Origin: CAYQVO01 sp964421085
GTDB taxonomy: Bacteria > Bdellovibrionota_C > UBA2361 > CAYQVO01
DNA length: 56,573 bases
Direction of reading: 5' to 3'
Assembly (NCBI GenBank): GCA_964421085.1
Contig: CAYQVO010000021.1
Coordinates: 1-56,573 of the forward strand
A program made the translations under genes and the position numbers. Shown here piece by piece: positions 8,036 through 14,708 of this stretch. Numbering within the stretch: position 1 is the stretch's first letter; each line of letters begins with the position of its first letter. The notes under the pieces are model-generated. The model had not been told where the DNA came from and did no database searches. It worked only from the letters and a program-made list of their open reading frames with translations.

Positions 8036-8764
8036 ATGGACATCTCCGTTCTCGAAGACTTGGGCTTCAGCCCGGCTGAGATTAAGATCTACCTGGCCCT
8101 GCTGGAGCTTGGCATATCAAGAGCAGGCGGGGTCATAAGGAAAACGAAACTTCAGAACTCCGTAGTACACCTTACCCTCAGCCGTATGGCGGAAAAGGGG
8201 CTCGTTTCTTTTGTACGAAAAGGCCAGGTAAAGCATTACGAGGCGGCCGACCCCCGCCACATCATCCGCCTCATCGACGAGAAAAAAGCGCGTCTGGAAG
8301 CGCTGGTCCCCCAGCTCATGGCAAAGCAGCATGGCGAGGAGCGCCAGGAAGCGGAAGTATTCGAAGGCATGCAGAGCTTCAAGAATCTGCTCTACAAGAC
8401 TATTGAGGACTCGGAACCTGGAGATGAGTACATCTTTTTTGCCTTTGTCACCGGAAAAGAGCTTTGGGATGCCGAGGTTTACGAGTTTTACCGTGCATTC
8501 ACAGTAGAGAGAAAGCGCCGGGAAATCGTGACAAAGGGCATAGCATCGGCTGAACGCAGATTCAAGTTCGTACGGTACCGAGGTGAAGTCAGTGACGTGC
8601 TCTTTGTTAATTTTCCGACCCTGCAGAACATAAGCATCTTTCGAAACAGGGTTGTCATGACCCCCTGGGAGGATAAGCAGGTGTCGTTCCTGATAACTTC
8701 CCCACAGCTTGCAGAGAGCTTTCGCACCTACTTTTATTCCATCTGGAACCAGTACCGGAAGTAG
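8036..8764 (+). CDS. TrmB-family winged-helix transcriptional regulator
   Basis: 242 residues. The N-terminal TrmB-type helix-turn-helix is clear: LEDLGFSPAEIKIYLALLEL, followed by SVVHLTLSRMAEKGLVSFVRKG and a DPRHIIRLIDEKKARLE linker helix. The C-terminal domain (about 105-242) is a sensor of the type fused to TrmB domains, with no ligand identifiable. The family is common in archaea and patchy in bacteria; members usually regulate sugar or metabolite genes. A consensus promoter and a perfect palindrome lie just upstream, so it probably represses itself. The next gene on the same strand is a D-alanyl-D-alanine carboxypeptidase 86 bp away; whether it is a target is unknown. Confidence 0.87.
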   Translation: MDISVLEDLGFSPAEIKIYLALLELGISRAGGVIRKTKLQNSVVHLTLSRMAEKGLVSFVRKGQVKHYEAADPRHIIRLIDEKKARLEALVPQLMAKQHGEERQEAEVFEGMQSFKNLLYKTIEDSEPGDEYIFFAFVTGKELWDAEVYEFYRAFTVERKRREIVTKGIASAERRFKFVRYRGEVSDVLFVNFPTLQNISIFRNRVVMTPWEDKQVSFLITSPQLAESFRTYFYSIWNQYRK

Positions 8765-8850
8765 CGGAAGATATCACCCCCCTCGAGTCTTGCACGATCC
8801 TGGATCCGTGTTATACCTTTTCACTGTATTCAAAACCCGAGAGTTTTCCC

Positions 8851-10056
8851 ATGAATATGAACATTTTCCGCATAAGCATATCTGTATTTATTTCACTTGC
8901 CCTCCTCTCCGTGTCTCTACCGTCCAAGAGTTCCGCTGCAAAGAAAAATGCTGCCGGAGCGGCCGCCGGTAAAAAAGCGGCCGCAACCAGCGACATCGGC
9001 GACCAGGGATGCAAAGCCTTTATTCTCGAGGACGCGGCATCAGGGGAAGTGCTGGCCGAGAAAAATCCGGACATGGCGCTGCCTCCTGCGTCGATGGTCA
9101 AGCTCATGGTCATGTATGTGACCAAGAAGAAAGTGCAGGAAGGCCTCTTCGACTGGACGGACACCGTGCGCACATCAGCCAGAGCCTCGAAGATCGGCGG
9201 CTCGCAGGTTTACCTGAAGGCAGGCGAGGAGTTTACGCTGGAACAGATGCTGGAAGCAGTCATGATTCAGTCGGCAAACGACGCAGCGACCGCTATTGCA
9301 GAGCATATCGGGGGAAGCGTTTCCGGATTCGTGATGATGATGAACGAGACAGCGCTCGAACTCGGCATGAAGAACACTCAGTTCGAAACTCCGCATGGAC
9401 TGCCGCCGTCTGCCGGTCAGAAGGACGATCTCACTTCGCCGCGCGACATGGCGATTCTCGCGCGCGCAATGATCAAAGAGTTCCCCGAGATTCTCGAGAT
9501 CACAGGAAAAGTCGACGGCGTCTTCAGGAGCGGGACGTTCAAGCTGCACAACCACAACAACCTCCTCCGTCATTACGACGGTTGCGACGGACTGAAAACC
9601 GGATTCCACGGAGGGGCGGGCTTCTGCATCACCGCAACTGCACAGAGGAACAATGTCCGGATGATCACTGTGGTAATGGGCTGCAACAGTGTCAAAACGA
9701 GGACCGAAGAAGCCTCGCGCCTCATGTCTCAGGGCTTCGGGCAGTACAGAATGGCGAAGCTGATAGATGAGAACGCCCCTCTTGCGCAGAAAGTTCCTGT
9801 TTCCGGCGGAAAGCTCAAGGAAGTCACGCCAGTAGCCGGAAAAAAACTCACGGGCATCGTCCGCATTTCCAACCTGAACAAAATTACGCAGAAGAGCGAA
9901 CTCTGCCCGGGCCTGACGGCTCCGGTTGCGAAGGATACCCCCTGCGGCCAGGTCGTCTTCATGGACGGCGAACGCGAAGTCGGCCGTGTGCCCGCGATAA
10001 TCAAAGAAGAGATTCCGAAGGCGAGCATAACCGAAAGGATTTGGAACCTTTTCTAA
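8851..10056 (+). CDS. dacA: D-alanyl-D-alanine carboxypeptidase (penicillin-binding protein 5/6 type)
   Basis: 401 residues with an N-terminal signal peptide ending near Ala29 and an alanine/lysine-rich linker. The three serine-peptidase motifs are all present: SMVK at 81-84, SAN at 141-143 and KTG at 249-251. A C-terminal beta domain (about 310-390) follows. The enzyme removes the terminal D-alanine from peptidoglycan pentapeptides at the outer face of the inner membrane. The usual amphipathic membrane-anchoring helix is short here (KASITERIWNLF), as in other family members. It is well conserved and complete. It ends 4 bp from the convergent phosphofructokinase gene. Confidence 0.93.
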   Translation: MNMNIFRISISVFISLALLSVSLPSKSSAAKKNAAGAAAGKKAAATSDIGDQGCKAFILEDAASGEVLAEKNPDMALPPASMVKLMVMYVTKKKVQEGLFDWTDTVRTSARASKIGGSQVYLKAGEEFTLEQMLEAVMIQSANDAATAIAEHIGGSVSGFVMMMNETALELGMKNTQFETPHGLPPSAGQKDDLTSPRDMAILARAMIKEFPEILEITGKVDGVFRSGTFKLHNHNNLLRHYDGCDGLKTGFHGGAGFCITATAQRNNVRMITVVMGCNSVKTRTEEASRLMSQGFGQYRMAKLIDENAPLAQKVPVSGGKLKEVTPVAGKKLTGIVRISNLNKITQKSELCPGLTAPVAKDTPCGQVVFMDGEREVGRVPAIIKEEIPKASITERIWNLF

Positions 10057-10059
10057 ACC

Positions 10060-11164
10060 TCAATCTCCGAAACACACCCCGAGGTCGCGCGCCGTCAGCA
10101 CAATGTCTGATTCGAGCGGCACTGACTTGATGCTCTTAACTGCATCAGCGAGCGGAATATATCTCACCACGGGAGGATCGAGCGCGACCATGACACCACA
10201 CTGCCCCTCTGCGAGCGCTCTTACAGCAGCCGCACCGAACCGCAGCGCAATGCTTCTGTCGGCAGTGGTAGGAGAACCTCCCCGGAGAAGATGACCAAGC
10301 ACGACCACGCGGGTCTCTTTTCCCGTCAATCGCTGAAGCTCTTCCGCGACTTTTTCTCCGACGCCGCCCAGTCTTTCCGCTCTTCCTATCTCACGCTCAA
10401 GCACAGACGCCTCTCCGTTGACCGGCCTTGCGCCTTCCGCGACAACAACAATCGAGAAATTATATCCTCGCTTGTCTCTGTCGCGGATTTTGTCGACGAC
10501 CGTGTTTATGTTGTAAGGAATTTCCGGAATAAGGATGACATCCGCCGAGCCTGCCACCCCGGTCGCAAGCGCGATCCACCCGGCATATCTGCCCATCACT
10601 TCCACCACAAACACACGGCGGTGAGAAGCTGCGGTGCTGTGAAGACGGTCCAGACAGTCGGTCGCAAAGGACACGGCCGTATCAAAGCCAAACGTGACAA
10701 CTGTCCCCAGGAGATCATTGTCTATGGTCTTTGGAACGCCGACTATGCGAAGCCCCTTTTCCGAAAGAATGTTGGCGATAGACAGCGAGCCGTCCCCGCC
10801 AATCGTTATCAGAGCGTCGAAGCCATGCCATTTCACCAGCTCCACGAGCTCGTCTGACCGATCGACTTCTTTGATTTCGCCATCAGGACCCTGGACCGGA
10901 CACTTGAGGGTTCACGCGGTTGGTCGTTCCAAGTATGGTCCCGCCGAGATGGGTGATGCCGCGCACCGATTCTTTGGTGAGAGGTATAAGTCCTCCTTCA
11001 GGATAATTACCGGGCATGAGAAGTCCATTGTACCCGTCGCGAATCCCGTAGATCTCCCACCCTCTGTTGCGGGCTGCGATAACGACCGCGCGGATAACGG
11101 CATTCAAGCCGGGCGCGTCTCCGCCTCCGGTGCTTATTGCAACTTTTCTAATAGTATCAGTCAC
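10060..11164 (-). pseudogene. pfkA: 6-phosphofructokinase, frameshifted
   Basis: Two frames together encode one phosphofructokinase. Frame one (11164 to about 10910) has ISTGGGDAPGLNAVIRAVV and THLGGTILGTTNR; frame two (about 10910-10060) resumes with CPVQGPDGE and then TIGGDGS, PKTIDNDL, the long VFVVEVMGRYAGW block and GHLLRGG. The break is near 10907-10912 and is cured by two added bases or one removed, in a non-homopolymeric stretch. GGDGS suggests ATP use, while the Lys of PKTIDND is shared with pyrophosphate-dependent and group III enzymes. The enzyme would phosphorylate fructose 6-phosphate. Either the gene is broken or the assembly has an indel; everything else looks intact, so an error is quite possible. 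Confidence 0.85.
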
Positions 11165-11233
11165 AGGCTGAATCCCTCCCGTTTTATCACGCCTGTAATT
11201 ATCGGCATTTCCCTGTATTTTCCAGAGGGGTTA

Positions 11234-11806
11234 TTACTCAAACGCCTTCCCGATGCTGAACGCTTTTCCAAGAAGCTGCCCGAGCCCGTAATATTCCCTC
11301 GTATCAGACGCGAACATCATGGGTTTCAGTTTCTCAGGCTGTATCCGTCCACCCGCGTCGAGAATCGCCTCATCCGCCTTCACATCCATTACCTCGCCGA
11401 CAAAGTGAGTATGAAGCCCCACCTCCAGCACCTCGGTAAGCCGGCATTCCAGCACAATCGGGAATTCGTCGACATAAGGCGCATCCACCACCTCGCTTCT
11501 TACAGGAGTCAGCCCCGTCTTTTCAAACTTGTTCACATCCCTGCCGGATACGATTCCAAAGTAGTCAGCCTCCTTCACATGCTCCCCGGACGGAATACAC
11601 ACGGTAAAGGCCTTTCTGGCCAGAATACATCCGTGAGAATACGTGGCAGCCCTGAGAGAGACAGCGACTGACGGCGGACGCGACGAACACACTCCGCCCC
11701 ATGCGGCATTCATGGCATTGGGCTTTCCATCGCCGTCGTATGAACATACGATAAGTACAGGTGTCGGATAGATACTGGTGTTTGCTCCGATGGATCGCTT
11801 TGCCAT
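11234..11806 (-). CDS. Flavin reductase / flavoredoxin-like FMN-binding protein
   Basis: 190 residues of the flavin reductase-like split-barrel family: YPTPVLIVCS, NAMNAAWGGVCSSRPPSVAVSL and a conserved central LARKAFTVCIPSGEHV, then DYFGIVSGRDVNKF, the pattern of flavoredoxin-type proteins common in anaerobes. It should bind FMN non-covalently and reduce flavin or transfer electrons in the cytoplasm. The partner is unknown. It lies directly upstream of the phosphofructokinase gene on the same strand with a 69-bp gap, so they may be co-transcribed, though no functional link is evident. Confidence 0.88.
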   Translation of the reverse strand: MAKRSIGANTSIYPTPVLIVCSYDGDGKPNAMNAAWGGVCSSRPPSVAVSLRAATYSHGCILARKAFTVCIPSGEHVKEADYFGIVSGRDVNKFEKTGLTPVRSEVVDAPYVDEFPIVLECRLTEVLEVGLHTHFVGEVMDVKADEAILDAGGRIQPEKLKPMMFASDTREYYGLGQLLGKAFSIGKAFE

Positions 11807-11867
11807 ATATGCCCTCCTCTTCAGAAGGAAAGCCTGGCAAAGAAACGGGGCAAAGACAATCTTTGTT

Positions 11868-12299
11868 TTATCTCTCTCCAGGAAGCGGCTTCACAGGATG
11901 CCTGAAAAGAGGATTCTGCAGCAGATTGATGGCTTTCAGCAGATGATCTTTCGCTTCGACAAGGTTACCCTCTCGAATCGCTTTTCTGGCGAGATCCTCC
12001 CTGATTTGCGCGTCTCTTAGAAGTCTCTGCTCGCCGCTTCTGTGTTTCTTCTCCCCTGCCACACTCTTTGTTTCTTCCTTAATTGCCATATCGGTAACAT
12101 AGAGACAATCAATGGGACATCCTGTTCCCGAAGACTCTGCCACGGCATCCTCCATAAACTGTCGTCCCCTTTTAAGGTGAGCCTCTCTTCGTGCGATCCG
12201 GGCGGCCTCCTGATCTACATGCCTGTTTCCAGCTGACTGGAATTTATTCAATACTTCTTTCAGTTCCTCGACTCTTTCGCTGATAGTCTGTGCGGCCAT
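11868..12299 (-). CDS. Unrecognised small helical protein with tetratricopeptide-like end
   Basis: 143 residues from the ATG at 12299, chosen because GGAGAGG lies 7 nt upstream (a longer frame starts at 12320). Strongly helical and charged: ISERVEELKEVLNKF, ARREAHLKRGRQFME, then a C-terminal pair of helices RLLRDAQIREDLARKAIREG and NLVEAKDHLLKAINLLQ that resembles one tetratricopeptide unit. A central segment has two cysteines (GTGCPIDCLYV). No signal peptide. It follows the flagellin-modification block on the same strand, across a 156-bp gap that holds a riboswitch-like element on the other strand. Function unknown. Confidence 0.65.
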   Translation of the reverse strand: MAAQTISERVEELKEVLNKFQSAGNRHVDQEAARIARREAHLKRGRQFMEDAVAESSGTGCPIDCLYVTDMAIKEETKSVAGEKKHRSGEQRLLRDAQIREDLARKAIREGNLVEAKDHLLKAINLLQNPLFRHPVKPLPGER

Positions 12300-12320
12300 A
12301 CAAAAACCTCTCCGAAACAC

Positions 12321-12348
12321 TTAACGATACAGCCTGATCGTCTATAAT
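12321..12348 (+). promoter_or_regulatory. Putative promoter of the riboswitch transcript
   Basis: TTAACG at 12321-12326, 16-bp spacer, perfect TATAAT at 12343-12348, on the plus strand. Transcription would begin around 12355, only a few bases before the first helix of the cobalamin-riboswitch-like element. There is no plus-strand gene downstream. Confidence 0.55.
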
Positions 12349-12358
12349 GCAGGGAGCG

Positions 12359-12450
12359 CTTCAGGTTTTTTTATAACTGGACGGAAGCGTCACCGGGATA
12401 AAACCGGAGCAGTCCCTCCGCAACCGTAGAATACGAAAATTACCTGGAAG
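12359..12450 (+). ncRNA. Cobalamin-riboswitch-like RNA, orphan, antisense to downstream operon
   Basis: The plus strand carries the conserved cobalamin-aptamer core: GGAAGC, a CCGG-N7-CCGG hairpin, then GAGCAGTCCC and CCGCAACCGTA, very close to the family pattern GGAA, GGTG-N-AA loop, GCTG-CCC-CGCAACTGTA. The ends pair as a closing helix: CTTCAGGT at 12359-12366 with ACCTGGAAG at 12442-12450 (one bulged G), followed by a TTTT. The L5 loop is diverged (gataaaa), and CCC is separated from CGC by two extra bases. A perfect TATAAT is 11 bp upstream. Downstream on the plus strand no gene is readable for 6 kb; the transcript would run antisense into the stop end of the gene at 12456-13058. Confidence 0.68.
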
Positions 12451-12455
12451 AAGTT

Positions 12456-13058
12456 TTACACCACAGCCTGGGGCAGATCTTTAGTGGCCCTTCTGCAGGC
12501 GTCTTCAAGCCTGTCAAGCTGCGGCTCGAGTTCTTTTTCGAGAGTCTCGCCGATTGCCCACCATGACTGATAGAGCTGCTGCTGGCAGATTCCCTTGCAG
12601 GTCTCGCTCAGCTTCCGCACTTCATCGTTGATGTCGAACATCCTGCGCTTGTCCTCTGCAAGAAGCTCGAGCAGCGTCGCGTACCATGAAAAGAATTCCC
12701 GAAGTGTATTTACCGCGGACAAAAGTTTTCTGTTCGCTGTCTGCATGCTTCCTGCCTGGAAATCCTTTCGCGCATTCCGGAACGCGTTGTAACAGTTTGA
12801 AATAATATCAGGGGCAGCGGATAGCCGCTTGAAGACATACTCCTCGGGGTCTCCTGTCTCGACCTCGATTATATTCGTGGAGAACTGCGACAATGAGCAT
12901 GTCCACTCATGCTCCTCAAGCTCCCGCCCGTCAATCAACAGACTGGTGATAATGTGCGCCGGATCTATGAGCGTCTTGATGAGCTCCACCAAGTCCGTCA
13001 TTTTCTGCACGCCGCTTGTGTTTATCGGGGTTTCCCTGCCGTTTATTTTGACAACCAT
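12456..13058 (-). CDS. Unrecognised helical protein of the flagellin-modification operon
   Basis: 200 residues, not recognised. It starts with a ubiquitin-like beta segment (MVVKINGRETPINT, then IITSLLIDGREL), followed by long helices through YNAFRNARKDFQAGSMQTAN, TLREFFSWYATLLELLAED and ETLEKELEPQLDRLEDACRR, looking like a helical bundle chaperone or adaptor. GAGGA sits 7 nt before the ATG and overlaps the stop of the upstream GT9 gene, so it is co-translated with it. Its place behind fliS, the CgeB-type fusion and GT9 points to flagellar assembly or modification (inference). The riboswitch transcript on the other strand would be antisense to its 3' end. Confidence 0.72.
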   Translation of the reverse strand: MVVKINGRETPINTSGVQKMTDLVELIKTLIDPAHIITSLLIDGRELEEHEWTCSLSQFSTNIIEVETGDPEEYVFKRLSAAPDIISNCYNAFRNARKDFQAGSMQTANRKLLSAVNTLREFFSWYATLLELLAEDKRRMFDINDEVRKLSETCKGICQQQLYQSWWAIGETLEKELEPQLDRLEDACRRATKDLPQAVV

Positions 13059-13067
13059 AAAGAGTCC

Positions 13068-14708
13068 TCAGATTTTCGCGTAATAGGCGCCAAGCTTTAT
13101 ACTTCTTCTCTCCAGATCAAAATATAGTCCTCCTGTTTGTGATGCAAGATCAACAGCTTCAGTTCCTGAAATGTTCTCCTTGGCAAAGATGAACATCCTG
13201 GAGAGAGGCCCCAGGTGAGGATAATGATAGCCCAAATGCTCGATTCTTCGGTCCAGTTCCGAAATAGTCTCGTTGAGTTCGCCAAGCAGACGCCCGGGAG
13301 CCTCGCGGTTGCGTATGAGCTCAATGAGACGCTGTATGAAGATCCTGCCATTTCTCGCGCAATCGAGCATATCGCCGAGCCCATCGATGGATCTCACCGA
13401 GATCTCAAGGTCGCTGAGCGAGGCGCCGTTATGCTTCGTCAAATCGCCGACGTCGTCAAGCCACAACTTCCGGTAGGCGACCCTGTAGTCTTCGAAGAGA
13501 TCAACAGCGGGCCCGTTCATCAGGGCAAGGTCGCAGAACCCGTATTCGTCGAAAAATGATCTGTAGGCGTACACCCGCCGCGGGTCGAACATCCCTTCGG
13601 GCAGTTTCTTTATGTCCTCCTTCAGCCGGAGCCGCACGAGTTCCGCGACATCTTCCGGCAGAATGTGATCGTGGCAGTCGGGGCGGGCGCACGGCTTGTT
13701 CGGATTGCACGGCCCGCACTCTATTGCGGGCTGAAGTATGATATTACCCTCGCTGTAAGGCCCTGTCTCGAAACCAAATGCCGACGCAAGGAAAAACGCG
13801 ATGAGAGGAGTGCCGGCAGCAACACCGATATGCATGGGCCCAGTGTCGCCGGTGATCAGTATGTCGCTCATGTGCAGGAGAGCAGCGAGCTGAGGAATAC
13901 TCGTCTTGCCGGCTGCAATAAACACATTGGAAGGACACCCTGCCTTGATTCGCTCGATAATCGGAAGCTCTTTCCTCGAGCCGGTAAGAACAATCCTCGC
14001 GTTCTGCTTCTCAACAAGAATGTTGATCAGCCTCGAAAATTTCTCCGGGGCCCATTGGCGTTTCTGCTGGCTCGCCCCGGCTTGAATGGCGACCAGCGGC
14101 CCTGTGTTCGTAAAACCGGCCGACGCCATCAAATCGCGGCAGTATGCGGACGCTTCCTTATCTATCTTGATTTGAAGCCTGTTCGGATGTTTCTCCACAT
14201 CGGCAGAGCAGCGGAAAACATCCACCAGATTCAGTGAATTGTACCGCCTGTTCTGGTGAAAAACAGAGGTCGCAAAAAGCCTCGCCCAGTCTGTCTCGAT
14301 GACGCGGTAACCCTCTTCATCGGATGTCCAGCCCCCGCTCCTCTTGATGCCCACGAGGTTCAAAAGCAGCGCCGTGTATGCGGACGACGACATATTGAGG
14401 CAGTAATCGAAATTTCTCGCCCGCAGATCCCGGACAAATTCATCGACGTATTCATAGGCGTCGATGATTCCATCCCCCTCCCTCGCGAGACATCGCACTG
14501 TCATGCCCATGTCAATGCTGAGAAGCTCGTCGATGTCGGGAATCCACTTGCACACCTCATCGAACTGTTTTTCGACCACGACCGTAATTTTGCAGTCGGG
14601 ATTTTCCATCTTCATGCCGGTGATTGTCGGCGTAGCCTGCATCATGTCGCCAAGCCGCGTAATGTTCACAAGCAGGACATTCGATTTGTCGGGGTATCTT
14701 CTTTTCAC
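13068..14708 (-). CDS. Family 9 glycosyltransferase (heptosyltransferase-like) with extra C-terminal domain
   Basis: 546 residues. The N-terminal 370 match ADP-heptosyltransferase-like GT9 proteins: NVLLVNITRLGDMMQATPTI, GPLVAIQAGASQQKRQWAPE, RIVLTGSRKE and the late motif ILITGDTGPMHIGVAAGTP, then a cysteine cluster CGPCNPNKPCARPDCHDH. Ordinary GT9 enzymes end near 350 residues; here about 170 helical residues of unknown role follow. Typical substrates are ADP-heptose or similar sugars, with lipopolysaccharide or, for flagellar loci, flagellin as acceptor. Its start overlaps the stop of the 941-residue CgeB-type fusion (ATGA), so they form one unit. A flagellin target is inferred from context. 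Confidence 0.9.
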   Translation of the reverse strand: MKRRYPDKSNVLLVNITRLGDMMQATPTITGMKMENPDCKITVVVEKQFDEVCKWIPDIDELLSIDMGMTVRCLAREGDGIIDAYEYVDEFVRDLRARNFDYCLNMSSSAYTALLLNLVGIKRSGGWTSDEEGYRVIETDWARLFATSVFHQNRRYNSLNLVDVFRCSADVEKHPNRLQIKIDKEASAYCRDLMASAGFTNTGPLVAIQAGASQQKRQWAPEKFSRLINILVEKQNARIVLTGSRKELPIIERIKAGCPSNVFIAAGKTSIPQLAALLHMSDILITGDTGPMHIGVAAGTPLIAFFLASAFGFETGPYSEGNIILQPAIECGPCNPNKPCARPDCHDHILPEDVAELVRLRLKEDIKKLPEGMFDPRRVYAYRSFFDEYGFCDLALMNGPAVDLFEDYRVAYRKLWLDDVGDLTKHNGASLSDLEISVRSIDGLGDMLDCARNGRIFIQRLIELIRNREAPGRLLGELNETISELDRRIEHLGYHYPHLGPLSRMFIFAKENISGTEAVDLASQTGGLYFDLERRSIKLGAYYAKI

